NCBI GenBank assembly: GCA_903862715.1
Contig: CAIOYY010000029.1
Coordinates: forward strand, 1-41,132
DNA: 41,132 nucleotides
Source of the DNA: an uncultured Alphaproteobacteria bacterium
GTDB lineage: Bacteria; Pseudomonadota; Alphaproteobacteria; Micropepsales; Micropepsaceae
Direction: 5' to 3'
In this document: piece by piece, positions 1 to 9,281 of the stretch
How positions within the stretch are numbered: the stretch's first letter is position 1
Layout: each line of letters begins with the position of its first letter
Made by a program: the position numbers and the translations under genes
The notes under the pieces: generated by a model
Seen by the model: only the letters and a program-made list of their open reading frames with translations
Database searches by the model: none
Told to the model about the DNA's origin: nothing

Positions 1-20
1 AGAAAACTTCGTACAAGCAA

Positions 21-43
21 CGTGTTGGCGCGTCGCCGACACG
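21..43 (+). terminator. possible terminator hairpin at left edge
   Basis: A 10-bp inverted repeat, with one G-T pair, encloses a 3-base loop: CGTGTTGGCG at 21-30 and CGCCGACACG at 34-43. TTT follows at 44-46. This could end a plus-strand gene lying left of the window. The T-tract is short and no upstream gene is visible, so the call is tentative. Confidence 0.35.
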
Positions 44-78
44 TTTAACCTCTGTGGGTATCTGACGCGCACTTCGAA

Positions 79-106
79 AAAACATACCGACCGGTCGGTA
101 TGTTTT
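79..106. promoter_or_regulatory. perfect 28-bp palindrome: TetR-type operator and/or terminator
   Basis: The two halves are exact reverse complements about the 92/93 junction; the core reads ACCGACCGGTCGGT. Cores of this kind are typical operators of TetR/AcrR-family repressors, which is family knowledge. The palindrome also lies 26 bases past the ABC transporter stop codon. On the minus strand it is followed directly by six T residues (82 down to 77), so it could fold as a Rho-independent terminator for that gene. No TetR gene is inside the window; one could lie just left of the edge. Confidence 0.65.
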
Positions 107-132
107 GTGGAACTTGAAGAGTCCCGGACGCC

Positions 133-1944
133 CTAGCGGTAGCCCGCCGCCTGTAGTTCAAAGAGCTCTGCATATCGCCCCCCCCTCGATACAAGCTCGG
201 CATGCGTTCCGGAGTCCTCCACCTTGCCGTCGGCGAGGACGAGAATGCGATCGGCCATACGGACGCTGGAAAAGCGGTGCGAAATGAGAACGGCCGTTTT
301 CCCCTCACTCAATTCCTTGAACCGCTGAAACACTTCAAATTCCGAGCGGGCGTCGAGCGCGGCGGTGGGTTCGTCGAGGATCAATATTTCGGCCCCACGC
401 ATATAGGCGCGGGCAATGGCGATCTTCTGCCACTCGCCGCCTGAAAGTTCGACGCCGTTTTTAAACCTTTTTCCAATCATCTGCTCGTAACCGGCAGGAA
501 GACCGGCAACGAATTCTGCCGCCTGGCTTTGTGCGGCGGCGCGCTCAATACGGGCTCTGTCCTCCCGCAGGGAAATTCTTCCGACCGCGATATTGTCGGA
601 GGCCGTGAGATTGTACCGCACGAAATCCTGGAAGATGACGCCCATATTTCCGTGCAAGGTATCGAGATCATATTCGCGTAAGTCGTGACCATCGAGAAGA
701 ATGCGGCCTTCGTCCGGGTCATAGAGCCGCGTTAGAAGTTTGACCAATGTGGTCTTGCCCGCGCCGTTTTCTCCGACCAGCGCGATGACTTCTCCCGCGT
801 TGAGTTCGAAGCTGAGATGCCGGACCGCCCAGTGCTCGGCGCCCGGATAAATGAATCCCACATCGTCAAACACAAATCCCTGACGAATGGGTTGAGGAAA
901 CGGGCGCGGGTTCTTCGGGGACAATATTTCCGGTTGGACCTCGAAGAAGGAAAACAGATCGTCGAGATAGAGCGCCTGCCCCGCCGTGGTCGAGAAGCTT
1001 ACCAGCAACCCTTCCAGCAGCGTGCGCAACCGCAGGAACGAACCGGCAAGGAAGGTGAGGTCTCCGATGGAAAAGGCGCCCGTCAGCGTCCGCCAAGCGA
1101 TATAGGCATAAGCCAGATAGTAACCGACGGTTCCGATAGCGGTGAACAATCCGCCCCAGCTGGCGCGCCGCACCGCGATCTTGCGGGTGGCCGCATAGAA
1201 GGATTTGGCAAGGTACAAATAGCGATCAATCAGAAAACCATTGAGACCAAAGATTTTGACTTCCTTTGCGGTCTCGGCGCTGGCCGCTGTTTGCCGCACA
1301 TAGTCGATTTCACGCCGCTCGGGCGTACGGCGATAATCGAGCGTGTAGGTTTGTGCGTTGAAGTGAACCTCGCCGAGAAAGGCGGGAACCAGGGCGACCA
1401 GCAGCAGAAGAATTAGCCAGGGCGCATAAAGAATAAGGCCGGCGGCAAAGCTCACCACCGTAACGATGTCCTGTGCTTGCCCGAACAATTGTCCGAGGAG
1501 CGTCATACGTCCACTCGTCTGGCGCCGCGCACGTTCAAGCTGGTCCTGAAATTCCGCATCCTCGAAATTTTTGAGATCGAGCTTTGCGGCGTGCTCCATC
1601 AAACGAACACTCGATGCAATGGAGACTCGCTCCGACAGCAGACGGTCGACAAGGGCCACCACGCGTCCCAACAAGTCTGCAAATATCGCCAACGTAAATT
1701 CGACGAGCAGAAGCAGGCCGAGCCGGTCGAGAAGACCGCTCGCAATCCATTGCGTCAGGTTGACGGGCTTGTCCGGTATCTGAACGAGCAGCACCACATC
1801 ATCGATGATCAATTTCCCGACGAAGAGCGTTGCGATCGGAAGGAGGGCGCGCATCAGGCGCAACACGAGGAGGATCGTCGTCAGTAAGGGACTGGTGCGC
1901 CATACCATGGCGAGGAAAGGTCGCAGATTTCTCAGCGCGCCCAT
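133..1944 (-). CDS. ABC half-exporter (fused permease and ATPase), 603 aa
   Basis: An inner-membrane exporter half-molecule that probably works as a dimer; the substrate is unknown. The N-terminal half is hydrophobic, with several membrane segments (for example around LLTTILLVLRLM and VEFTLAIFADLL). The C-terminal half is a full nucleotide-binding domain: Walker A GENGAGKTT, Q-loop VIFQDF, signature LSGGEWQK, Walker B ILILDEP, and the H-loop in LISHR. The open frame runs upstream through a tRNA gene to 2304, so that extension cannot be real. The ATG at 1944 has AAGGAG three bases upstream, and 603 aa is the usual family length. A TTG start slightly upstream, behind a GGAGGA, is an alternative. 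A strong palindrome follows the stop codon. Confidence 0.88.
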   Translation of the reverse strand: MGALRNLRPFLAMVWRTSPLLTTILLVLRLMRALLPIATLFVGKLIIDDVVLLVQIPDKPVNLTQWIASGLLDRLGLLLLVEFTLAIFADLLGRVVALVDRLLSERVSIASSVRLMEHAAKLDLKNFEDAEFQDQLERARRQTSGRMTLLGQLFGQAQDIVTVVSFAAGLILYAPWLILLLLVALVPAFLGEVHFNAQTYTLDYRRTPERREIDYVRQTAASAETAKEVKIFGLNGFLIDRYLYLAKSFYAATRKIAVRRASWGGLFTAIGTVGYYLAYAYIAWRTLTGAFSIGDLTFLAGSFLRLRTLLEGLLVSFSTTAGQALYLDDLFSFFEVQPEILSPKNPRPFPQPIRQGFVFDDVGFIYPGAEHWAVRHLSFELNAGEVIALVGENGAGKTTLVKLLTRLYDPDEGRILLDGHDLREYDLDTLHGNMGVIFQDFVRYNLTASDNIAVGRISLREDRARIERAAAQSQAAEFVAGLPAGYEQMIGKRFKNGVELSGGEWQKIAIARAYMRGAEILILDEPTAALDARSEFEVFQRFKELSEGKTAVLISHRFSSVRMADRILVLADGKVEDSGTHAELVSRGGRYAELFELQAAGYR

Positions 1945-2087
1945 CCGCTCCTTGAACGTATTGGTACTCGGCAAAAATTCCTCCAGCTGCCGGGCCCCTG
2001 CCCAGCCATCGATCCGCGACCGTACCCATACCGCCTCTATCCCTGTCGAGGGAACAAGCGCAGCCGGCAGGACATCGGGAAAAGAGA

Positions 2088-2163
<76 letters not shown>

Positions 2164-2336
2164 CCCTGACGCGAGTCCCCGGCAAATCACCCGGGAATGC
2201 GGGAAGGCGGGCTTTGTAGAAGACACCCCCTTTCCTGTCCAGCGCCCTTGGAAAGCAGCCTCAGAGGCAGCAATGCGGTCGGACCGGGAGGGCCTTGCCA
2301 CCACGGCAAAAGGCGCATGAAAGCGGCATTTACCGC

Positions 2337-2525
2337 TTAATGCAGGCGCTCATCGGTCGGGGGCGCCGAGGGTTCTTCTTCGTCCTCGGGCGCCTCAATG
2401 GCGGGAATCGCATAGTCTTCGTTCAGCCAGTTGCCGAGATCCCTCTGGGCACAGCGTTTCGAACAGAACGGCTTGAAGCGCTCCTCGCGCGGCCGGTCGC
2501 AAATCGGACATTTCGGGACCGTCAT
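2337..2525 (-). CDS. yacG: YacG family zinc-binding DNA gyrase inhibitor, 62 aa
   Basis: A small zinc protein of the YacG family; the E. coli member binds GyrB and inhibits DNA gyrase. The four zinc ligands are visible as CPIC at residues 6-9 and FCSKRC near residues 20-25. The conserved core [13 protein letters not shown] follows, and the tail is acidic and probably disordered. The gene starts five bases after the RNase E/G stop and appears to be the last member of the murA-yacG run. A short inverted repeat (AAGCGG/CCGCTT, 2321-2338) overlaps its stop codon and may serve as a weak terminator. Confidence 0.93.
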   Translation of the reverse strand: MTVPKCPICDRPREERFKPFCSKRCAQRDLGNWLNEDYAIPAIEAPEDEEEPSAPPTDERLH

Positions 2526-2530
2526 GGGCT

Positions 2531-4021
2531 TTATTCCTGCCCCAGCGTTTCGACGGCAAAACTATCGCGCGGACGCGCGGGCTCGGGAAACACTTTTAAG
2601 GCGGTGATCCCCCTGCGCTGCAACTCGGTTCGCAGAAGACCCGCGCGGGCCTCCAGCCAGGCCGCGACCTCCGACCCGACACGCATCGCTATGGGCTTGC
2701 CGGGCGCGGAGATGGCAGAACGTTCCACCTGCCGCAGCGCCGCCAGCGCGATAGCACCAACCGTGAGACGCCTTCCGTGCCCCTCACACATGCGGCAGCC
2801 CTCGGCGCGGCGGCGGTCGAGGCTGAGACGTGTGCGCTTCAACGTGACGGCCACGAGGTTCATGCCGGGCATCCTTGCAACCTCTGCGACAGCCCCCAGA
2901 CGCTTCAGGGCGGCGCGCAAGGTTTCGACCACCTTGGTAAACCCGGCCTCATCCGGCACCGGTATGAAGTCGATGACGATTGTTCCGCCAATGGCACGCA
3001 ATATGACCTGACGGGCTATCGCCTCCGCCGCCTCGAGATCGACGGCGAGCGCGGTCGCGGACAGATGCGCCCGGCCCATATGGCTGCCCGAATTGACGTC
3101 GATCGCGGTCAATGCCTCGGTGGGCTCGATGACGATCCACCCGCCGGACGGCAGCGCAACCTCGGGGAGCGCCAGCGCGGCAACGTCGTCCTCAATACCG
3201 AAGGCGGCGAAAACCGGTTCCGCGCCCTCATGCAGAACAAAGCGGTCGCTCATTCCAGGCATGGCCTCATCGGCATAGGCACGTGCCGCGTTCCACGCCG
3301 AGCGCGTTTCGATAATGACACGATCCACATCGCTTCCGACCTGATCGCGCAGCGCGCGTTCCAGCGAACCAAGCTCGCTATGCAGCGTTTCAGGCGGTTC
3401 GGCATCCGCCTTCGCCGCCAGAATATCGGCCCATATCCCGGACAGAAATTCCACGTCCTCGCGGAGTTCGTCCTCAGACGCGCCGATCGCCGCGGTCCGC
3501 ACGACATAACCTGCATCTCCTCCCGTCGCGGCCACATTTTCCATGATGGCATTGAGACGCGCACGCTCAGTTTCGTCCTCGATCTTGCGCGAAAGCGCGA
3601 CACGCCCGCCCTGCGGCGTGAATACGAGGAAGCGCCCGGGAAGTGTTACATGAACGCCGATGCGCGCGCCCTTGTCGCCCATCGCATCCTTCAATACCTG
3701 CACCAGAATCGTATCGCCCTCGTGCACCAGCTCCGAAATGGACGGCGTTTCGCTCTGTCGTGTCCCGCTACGCGCAACAGCGTCGCGCGCATTCAAAAAT
3801 CCATCGCGCTCGTCGCCAATGTCTACGAAGGCGGCATCAATGGCGGGCAAGACACGCTTCACACGCCCCACAACGATATCGCCGACACGGCTAGTGCCAC
3901 CCTTCGCCTCGCTCTCATCGTCGAGGGTCATCTCGGACCAGTAATTTTCAACCACTCCGTCTCTAATGACGGCGATTTCCAGTTCGGCAATTCCCGCGCG
4001 GATGAGAACCTGCTTGGTCAT
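2531..4021 (-). CDS. rng: ribonuclease E/G family endoribonuclease (RNase G-sized), 496 aa
   Basis: A cytoplasmic single-strand endoribonuclease of the Rne/Rng family, acting in rRNA maturation and mRNA decay. An S1-like RNA-binding segment lies in the first ~120 residues ([19 protein letters not shown]). The DNase I-like catalytic region shows TAIDVNSG and IVIDFIP, carrying the two metal-binding aspartates of the family. The zinc-link region appears as CRMCEGHGR. At 496 aa it has RNase G length and lacks the long disordered degradosome scaffold of RNase E, but a full RNase E may exist elsewhere in the genome. The ATG is preceded by AGGA at nine bases. It lies between maf and yacG in the same run. 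Confidence 0.9.
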   Translation of the reverse strand: MTKQVLIRAGIAELEIAVIRDGVVENYWSEMTLDDESEAKGGTSRVGDIVVGRVKRVLPAIDAAFVDIGDERDGFLNARDAVARSGTRQSETPSISELVHEGDTILVQVLKDAMGDKGARIGVHVTLPGRFLVFTPQGGRVALSRKIEDETERARLNAIMENVAATGGDAGYVVRTAAIGASEDELREDVEFLSGIWADILAAKADAEPPETLHSELGSLERALRDQVGSDVDRVIIETRSAWNAARAYADEAMPGMSDRFVLHEGAEPVFAAFGIEDDVAALALPEVALPSGGWIVIEPTEALTAIDVNSGSHMGRAHLSATALAVDLEAAEAIARQVILRAIGGTIVIDFIPVPDEAGFTKVVETLRAALKRLGAVAEVARMPGMNLVAVTLKRTRLSLDRRRAEGCRMCEGHGRRLTVGAIALAALRQVERSAISAPGKPIAMRVGSEVAAWLEARAGLLRTELQRRGITALKVFPEPARPRDSFAVETLGQE

Positions 4022-4048
4022 TTTCCGATATCCTGTGCGTTAAGAAGT

Positions 4049-4633
4049 TCAGCGGTAGCCTGCGGCCTGCAAGAGCGAGAGAGTCTCGAGCAAAGGAAGA
4101 CCCACGACATTGCTGTAAGAGCCATTGATACGGCGCACGAAACATTCGGCCCAACCCTGAATAGCGTAGCCGCCTGCCTTGCCGATGCCCTCACTGGACT
4201 GCAGATAGGACGCGATTTCGTCCTTGCCCAATTGCTTGAACGCCACTTTGGTCGTGACGATGCGCAGTTTTATGTCAGACGCGGAACGCGCCAGCGCGAT
4301 CGCGGTCAGCACCGAATGCTGGCGCCCCGACAAAAGCCGCAGGCAGCGTTCGACATCGCCGTCACTATCGGCTTTGGGAAGTATGCGCCGCCCGCAGGCA
4401 ACGACGGTATCCGCAGCGAGAATGAGGGCACCGTCAGTCACTTCGGTTCCCGCGATGGCGCGCGCTTTGTCGCGTGCCAAACGCAAAGCATAAGCGCGGG
4501 GTAATTCGGCCTTGCGCGGAGTTTCATTTATGTCGGGCGCAACAATGGCATCCGGAACGATGCCCGCCTGCGCAAGCAGTGCCTGACGGCGCGGGCTGGC
4601 GCTCGCCAGAATAAAGCGAGGGCGGACGGCCAC
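4049..4633 (-). CDS. maf: Maf family nucleoside triphosphate pyrophosphatase, 194 aa
   Basis: Maf proteins hydrolyse noncanonical or methylated nucleoside triphosphates to monophosphates in the cytoplasm. The family signature LASASPRR is at residues 9-16, the conserved ILAADTVV region is near residue 70, and GYAIQGWA is near residue 160. The start is a GTG with GGGGA four bases upstream, eight bases after the infA stop. The substrate subtype (dTTP/UTP or m7GTP) is not certain from these motifs. Confidence 0.92.
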   Translation of the reverse strand: MAVRPRFILASASPRRQALLAQAGIVPDAIVAPDINETPRKAELPRAYALRLARDKARAIAGTEVTDGALILAADTVVACGRRILPKADSDGDVERCLRLLSGRQHSVLTAIALARSASDIKLRIVTTKVAFKQLGKDEIASYLQSSEGIGKAGGYAIQGWAECFVRRINGSYSNVVGLPLLETLSLLQAAGYR

Positions 4634-4641
4634 GCCGTCCC

Positions 4642-4860
4642 CTACTTGAAGCGATATGTGATGCGGCCTTTGGTGAGATCGTAAGGCGTCATTTCGACGA
4701 GCACCTTATCGCCTACCAGCACGCGAATGCGGTTCTTGCGCATCTTTCCGGCGGTATGCGCGATAATCTCGTGATCGTTCTCCAGCTTCACGCGAAACGT
4801 CGCATTCGGCAGAAGTTCGGACACAGTGCCCGGAAATTCGAGGAGTTCTTCCTTCGCCAT
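4642..4860 (-). CDS. infA: translation initiation factor IF-1, 72 aa
   Basis: IF-1 binds the A site of the 30S subunit during initiation. The protein is one OB-fold of exact family length (72 aa), with the characteristic stretches [26 protein letters not shown] and [17 protein letters not shown] lies seven bases upstream of the ATG. A hairpin sits in the 123-base gap separating it from UPF0262, so infA may also have its own promoter or an attenuated supply of read-through transcripts. Confidence 0.98.
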   Translation of the reverse strand: MAKEELLEFPGTVSELLPNATFRVKLENDHEIIAHTAGKMRKNRIRVLVGDKVLVEMTPYDLTKGRITYRFK

Positions 4861-4943
4861 TCAAGTCCTTTGGATTTGCAACTTGCGGGAGAATGCACTT
4901 GGGCAGCCGAAAATCAAGCCGCGAAGCCCTCGAAATCGGCGAA

Positions 4944-4987
4944 ATAGAGGGGCTTATTCATGCCCATCGCGGGAAAGCCCCCTCTAT
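4944..4987 (-). terminator. hairpin between UPF0262 gene and infA
   Basis: Arms at 4944-4955 (ATAGAGGGGCTT) and 4975-4987 (AAGCCCCCTCTAT) pair with one bulged base around a 19-base loop. The right arm overlaps the UPF0262 stop codon. On the minus strand only TTT follows, so it would be a weak terminator, an attenuator or an mRNA-stabilising hairpin before infA. Confidence 0.45.
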
Positions 4988-5466
4988 CCTTTAAGGTGCA
5001 AGACGCAGATCAGCGTGAACAGCCGGCGGGCGGTTTCGAAATCTACGGCCACTTTGCCGTTCAGCCTTTCCGTAAGAAGGCGCGAGCCCTCATCGTGAAG
5101 GCCGCGCCGCCCCATATCGAGCGCCTCAAGGCGCGAAGGCTGGGCCTCGCAGGTCGCTGCGTAATAGCTTTCGCAAACCAGAAAATAATCGCGCACGACG
5201 CGGCGGAACGGTGTGAGGGAGAGCACCAGGCGTCCGTGATCTTCGCCGTCCTCGAGCCTTATGGTCATCACCAGACGGTTCTCGGTAATGCCGAGATGAA
5301 GATGATAGGGGCCCCCGATCGACCCCTGAGGTTCGAAGCGGTTGTCCTCCAGCAGATCACGGATCGCCACCGCACGCTCCTGTTCGATCTCGGGCGAACG
5401 CCGCGTCACCGAATGCTCATCCAGCGCGATGGTCGAGATGCGAAAGGGCGAGCGCGGCACGTTCAT
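4984..5466 (-). CDS. UPF0262 family protein, 160 aa
   Basis: A conserved alphaproteobacterial protein of unknown function, usually found beside hisD. Recognisable stretches are GGPYHLHLGITENRLVMTI and LSLTPFRRVVRDYFLVCESYYAA. There is no signal peptide or membrane segment, so it is probably cytoplasmic. It lies 37 bases after hisD in the same run. The low-molecular-weight phosphatase gene often found between UPF0262 and infA in relatives is absent here. There is no strong ribosome binding site at the chosen ATG. Confidence 0.85.
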   Translation of the reverse strand: MNVPRSPFRISTIALDEHSVTRRSPEIEQERAVAIRDLLEDNRFEPQGSIGGPYHLHLGITENRLVMTIRLEDGEDHGRLVLSLTPFRRVVRDYFLVCESYYAATCEAQPSRLEALDMGRRGLHDEGSRLLTERLNGKVAVDFETARRLFTLICVLHLKG

Positions 5467-5503
5467 CCCCGGCTTGGGAGCGCAACGGGATTGCGCGCCC
5501 TCG

Positions 5504-6802
5504 TCATGATTTGCTGTTCATGCGAATGGAAATCGAGCGCCCATGCGCGGAAAGGCCTTCCGCATCGGCCAGCGCGAGCGCCGGAACACCCAGCGTGTTC
5601 AGCGCCTGGGCATCGCAGGACAGAAGCGTGGTGCGCTTCATGTAATCGAGCACCGACAGCCCCGAGGAAAACCGCGCGGCGCGCGAGGTCGGAAGGACAT
5701 GGTTGGGCCCGGCGATGTAATCGCCGATCGCCTCCGGCGTGTAGCGCCCGAGAAACACCGCGCCGGCATTGTTGATCAACGCCAGAAATGCTTCCGGGTC
5801 GGCGGTCGCAATTTCGAGATGTTCGGGCGCGATGCGATCGACCAGCGGCGCCGCCGCTTCAAGGCGATCGACGAGAATGATCACGCCGTGCTGGCTCCAG
5901 CTGGCCGTTGCAATGTCCCGGCGCGGCAGTACGGCCAATTGGCGTTCGACTTCGTCCGCAACCCTGCCGGCGAAACGCACATCGTCAGTGATCAGAATCG
6001 ATTGCGACGATGCATCATGCTCTGCCTGCGACAACAGATCGGCGGCGATCCATGCCGGATCGTTGGCGCCGTCGGCGACGACGAGGATTTCCGACGGTCC
6101 CGCAATGGTGTCGATGCCAACCCGTCCGAACACTTCGCGCTTTGCGCTGGCGACATAGGCATTGCCGGGCCCGACGATCTTATCAACCGGCTTTATAGTC
6201 TCGGTGCCATAGGCGAGCGCGGCAACGGCCTGCGCTCCGCCAATCTGATAGATTTCCTCGACGCCCGCGATGCGCGCCGCGACAAGCGTCAAGGGATTGA
6301 TCTTCCCCCCCGAAGCGGGCGTTACCATGACGATGCGCTTGACCCCTGCTACACGCGCCGGCACCGCATTCATCAGAACCGAGCTGGGGTAACTTGCGGT
6401 GCCGCCGGGTACATAAAGCCCTACGCTTTCCAGCGGCCGCCAACGCCAGCCGAGCACGGCGCCCGTGCTGTCGGAAAAGCGTGCATCTTCCGGCAATTGC
6501 TTGCGGTGATAGATTTCAATGCGTTCGGCAGCGGTTTCGAGCGCGGCCCGCAGTTTCGGTTCGGTCGCTTGCTCCGCTGCACTGATTTCGGTGTCTGCCA
6601 CGCGGAATGTTGTCGCGGTAAGCTTGACCTTGTCGAAGCGTTCGCTGAACGCGATAAGGGCGGCGTCGCCGCGCGCGCGCACTTCTGCGATGATGTCGCG
6701 CACGACGCGCGAAACATCTTCTTCCGTATCGCGATTGCCCTCGATCAGATCGGCAAACGCCTGCGCAAAACCCGCATCGCGGGTATCGAGCCGAAGCACC
6801 AT
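5504..6802 (-). CDS. hisD: histidinol dehydrogenase, 432 aa
   Basis: Catalyses the last two steps of histidine synthesis: L-histidinol to L-histidinal to L-histidine with NAD+, zinc dependent. Family motifs are in order: YVPGGTASYPSSVLMNAVPA, GPGNAYVASAKREVFG, AGPSEILVVAD, the metal-site stretch LSQAEHDASSQ, PEHLEIA, and GPNHVLPTSRAARFSSGLSV. The length is standard. The start codon overlaps the DUF2948 stop by one base (TAATG), indicating coupled translation. hisG, hisZ and hisS lie about 29 kb away in this window, so histidine genes are split between loci. Confidence 0.97.
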   Translation of the reverse strand: MVLRLDTRDAGFAQAFADLIEGNRDTEEDVSRVVRDIIAEVRARGDAALIAFSERFDKVKLTATTFRVADTEISAAEQATEPKLRAALETAAERIEIYHRKQLPEDARFSDSTGAVLGWRWRPLESVGLYVPGGTASYPSSVLMNAVPARVAGVKRIVMVTPASGGKINPLTLVAARIAGVEEIYQIGGAQAVAALAYGTETIKPVDKIVGPGNAYVASAKREVFGRVGIDTIAGPSEILVVADGANDPAWIAADLLSQAEHDASSQSILITDDVRFAGRVADEVERQLAVLPRRDIATASWSQHGVIILVDRLEAAAPLVDRIAPEHLEIATADPEAFLALINNAGAVFLGRYTPEAIGDYIAGPNHVLPTSRAARFSSGLSVLDYMKRTTLLSCDAQALNTLGVPALALADAEGLSAHGRSISIRMNSKS

Positions 6803-7257
6803 TAACTGTCCCCTAGATCATGCACCGGCCGGCGCTGGGCAGGCCACGGTCCATCGAGGTCGCGCAACGCCGCGTCAATATATTCGACCTCAAGGCGTAT
6901 ACAGCCACCGCCGGCAAAACAAAGATCGACTACACCCGCCGCGCCGTCCTCGGCGGTGAACCGGATCGCCAGAAGCTGCACCACCGCGTCGGGGTCGCTC
7001 TGTTGCACACCGGACGATTTGACCGCGCGGACCGTGTCGAAGTGAAGTCCGGTGCGCTTGCGCAATGCCGCGTCGTTCGCGGTCTCGTCGCACTCCCAGC
7101 AATAGCGATTGGCCAAAAGGGCGAAACGTCGGGTCTTCGGAAGGAACGCGAGATCGCCCACGCGCACGACGGCATCCTGCAGATAGGCGGAGATGATCCT
7201 CAGATCCTCTTCGTCTTCGGCAAGCAGCCGCAGTTCACGATCCTGCGCCGCGCTCAT
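6802..7257 (-). CDS. DUF2948 family protein, 151 aa
   Basis: A small conserved alphaproteobacterial protein without a known function. Recognisable regions are [43 protein letters not shown] (shown here only as positions ~9-50) and the glycine-rich [21 protein letters not shown] near the C-terminus. No membrane segment or catalytic motif stands out. Its ATG overlaps the murA stop as ATGA and its stop touches hisD, so it is translated between the two. That position is conserved in related bacteria. Confidence 0.82.
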   Translation of the reverse strand: MSAAQDRELRLLAEDEEDLRIISAYLQDAVVRVGDLAFLPKTRRFALLANRYCWECDETANDAALRKRTGLHFDTVRAVKSSGVQQSDPDAVVQLLAIRFTAEDGAAGVVDLCFAGGGCIRLEVEYIDAALRDLDGPWPAQRRPVHDLGDS

Positions 7258-8534
7258 TCTTTCTGCCGTTCCATATCCGCGCCGCAGCGTCCGAGTTTTT
7301 CCTCGATGCGCTCGAAACCCCGGTCGAGGTGATAGACGCGATGGACGATGGTTTCGCCTTCCGCGGCCAACCCTGCGAGAATCAAACTCACGGAGGCGCG
7401 CAGATCGGTCGCCATCACGGGTGCGCCAATCAGGCGCTCCTTGCCGCGCACAATCGCCGTGTCGCCTTCGATGGAGATATCCGCCCCCATGCGTGCCAGT
7501 TCCGGCACATGCATGAAACGGTTCTCGAAAATGGTTTCACGAATTTCCGAGGTGCCGTCGGCCGTCGCCATCAGCGCCATATATTGCGCCTGAAGATCGG
7601 TCGGAAATCCGGGAAAGGGTTCGGTCGTCGCATCCACAGAATGCGGACGCGCGCCATTGCGTGAAATTTTTACGCCGCGATTGGTCGTCGTGACCTCGCT
7701 GCCCGCCGCGCGCAGCAGCGGCACAAGCGCACCGATCAGTTCCTCCCGCGTGCCCGTCAGTTCCACCTCGCCGCCTGCAATCGCAGTGGCAATGGCATAG
7801 GTTCCGGTTTCGATACGGTCAGGGAGGACGGCATAACTGACGCCCCCAAGTTCCTTCACGCCGTCGATGACGATGCGGTCGGTCCCGAGGCCTGATATTT
7901 TTGCGCCCATCGCAATGAGACATTGGCCCAGATCGACGATTTCGGGTTCGCGCGCAGCATTAGCGAGCACCGTCCGTCCTTCGGCCAGCACGGCGGCCAT
8001 CAGGAGATTCTCGGTCGCGCCGACCGAGACCATCGGGAAGACGAATTCCGCGCCTTTCAGCCCGTCCGGCGCCCGGGCCAGAACATAGCCCCCGGCGATC
8101 TCTATACTGGCGCCCAGTGCTTCGAGGCCCTTGAGATGGAGATCCACGGGACGCGCGCCGATGGCGCAGCCCCCCGGCAGGGAGACCGTGGCCTCCCGGA
8201 CCCGGGCAAGAAGCGGGCCTATAACGAGAAAGCTCGCCCGCATCTTCCGTACGACGTCATAGGGGGCAAAGCTCTGGGGCCGCGCCGCCGAGCGCATCGT
8301 CATCACGCCACCCTCACCTAGCACGTCGGATTTGCGCCATTCGACCGACGTCCCCAGCTGGCGCATCAATTCCGCCATGAAGGCGATATCGGCGAGATCG
8401 GGCACATTGGTGAGGGTCAGCCGATCCGGCGTCAGAAGGGCGGTAACGATGAGGGGCAGCGCCGCATTCTTGGCCCCACTGATCGGAATCTCGCCGTAAA
8501 GCCGTTTACCGCCGCGAATATGAATCCGATCCAT
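7254..8534 (-). CDS. murA: UDP-N-acetylglucosamine 1-carboxyvinyltransferase, 426 aa
   Basis: The first committed step of peptidoglycan synthesis: enolpyruvyl transfer from PEP to UDP-GlcNAc. The N-terminal [14 protein letters not shown] carries the catalytic-site lysine and asparagine (residues 22-23). The PEP-reactive cysteine is present at residue 123 in [15 protein letters not shown], so the enzyme should be fosfomycin-sensitive. The open frame extends to 8585, but the ATG at 8534 has AGGA five bases upstream and gives standard length. It leads the murA-DUF2948-hisD run. Confidence 0.97.
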   Translation of the reverse strand: MDRIHIRGGKRLYGEIPISGAKNAALPLIVTALLTPDRLTLTNVPDLADIAFMAELMRQLGTSVEWRKSDVLGEGGVMTMRSAARPQSFAPYDVVRKMRASFLVIGPLLARVREATVSLPGGCAIGARPVDLHLKGLEALGASIEIAGGYVLARAPDGLKGAEFVFPMVSVGATENLLMAAVLAEGRTVLANAAREPEIVDLGQCLIAMGAKISGLGTDRIVIDGVKELGGVSYAVLPDRIETGTYAIATAIAGGEVELTGTREELIGALVPLLRAAGSEVTTTNRGVKISRNGARPHSVDATTEPFPGFPTDLQAQYMALMATADGTSEIRETIFENRFMHVPELARMGADISIEGDTAIVRGKERLIGAPVMATDLRASVSLILAGLAAEGETIVHRVYHLDRGFERIEEKLGRCGADMERQKE

Positions 8535-8653
8535 AAATATCCTGCTTTGGGTCTTAAGACCCCGTCTGTCGATGGACTTAACCAAGTAGCGCCGAACGCG
8601 GCGGCGTCAACCCCTGCGCTCTAGCGCCGGAGGGGGCAAACGACAAGGAAACA

Positions 8654-8839
8654 CTATGAGGGTTCTTTGGTTTCGGTGGGACGCAATAAAGCCTCTTTCG
8701 AGGCGCCTTCGTCGGAATGGACGCCCGCCTGAAGGTTGCGCGCCCGGGCCTGGGCCTTCCTGCGGCGCAGATTTTCCTTGAGCGCCGCCTCGAGTTTGCG
8801 CGTGCGCACATCTTTGGCGTTTTTAGATGGTTCGGACAC
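8654..8839 (-). CDS. small basic conserved protein upstream of murA, 61 aa
   Basis: A short, highly charged protein with a basic amphipathic core (RKLEAALKENLRRRKAQARAR, residues ~12-32) and a polar tail. No catalytic motif or membrane segment is visible. I recall similar LRRRKAQAR proteins in alphaproteobacteria but no assigned function. The start is chosen as GTG at 8839 because GGGGAG sits six bases upstream. An ATG at 8905 in the same frame would add 22 residues but has no ribosome binding site and lies six bases from the divergent tRNA-Thr gene. Confidence 0.6.
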   Translation of the reverse strand: MSEPSKNAKDVRTRKLEAALKENLRRRKAQARARNLQAGVHSDEGASKEALLRPTETKEPS

Positions 8840-8910
8840 CTTCCGCTCCCCGCCTTCGTAGGTTATAGCAGCCGTCCTTGAGCCGGATTCACGAGATTTG
8901 GCCATCGGAT

Positions 8911-8985
8911 GCCGGAGTAGCGTAGTGGTAGCGCAACCCCTTGGTAAGGGGTAGGTCGAGAGTTCGATTCTCTCCTCCGGCACCA
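8911..8985 (+). tRNA. tRNA-Thr (GGT)
   Basis: A 75-base cloverleaf with encoded CCA. The acceptor arms GCCGGAG and CTCCGGC pair fully, the discriminator is A, and the T-arm holds AGTTCGATTCT. The anticodon stem ACCCC/GGGGT encloses loop TTGGTAA, giving anticodon GGT. Confidence 0.97.
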
Positions 8986-9108
8986 TCTTTTCCCCCGCCC
9001 CCAATCTCTTCATTCTTACCGTACGGATGCATGATCCATAGGGACGAGGCGCGCTGCCGAAACAGCGTCTGGCGCGTTCTCTAGCCCGGACGCCAAGGAA
9101 GCCCTTTC

Positions 9109-9270
9109 ATGGAAACCTCTATGACCTATGTCGATGTCGTGACCATTCAGCCGCTGATAGCGCTTATCTTCGGAATCCTGATTCTGATCATGCCCCGGCT
9201 GCTGAATTATTTTATCGCCCTCTACCTGATCTTTGTGGGCGTTCTCGGGCTGTGGCCGCAGCTCGGCTAG
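9109..9270 (+). CDS. DUF3096 family small membrane protein, 53 aa
   Basis: A tiny integral membrane protein with two hydrophobic stretches, QPLIALIFGILILIMPRLL and NYFIALYLIFVGVLGL, joined by a proline/asparagine turn. This matches the DUF3096 pattern, whose function is unknown. AAGGAA lies eight bases before the ATG at 9109; a second ATG four codons on (9121) is possible. It ends 11 bases before the convergent ScsB-like gene stop. No GGAAC-type promoter is visible upstream. Confidence 0.85.
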   Translation: METSMTYVDVVTIQPLIALIFGILILIMPRLLNYFIALYLIFVGVLGLWPQLG

Positions 9271-9281
9271 TCCCGGCGGGG

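Noticed and set aside
2777-4504. 575-codon plus-strand open frame
   Set aside because: Antisense to the RNase E/G and maf genes, both of which show clear family motifs.
5543-6805. 420-codon plus-strand open frame
   Set aside because: Antisense shadow of hisD.
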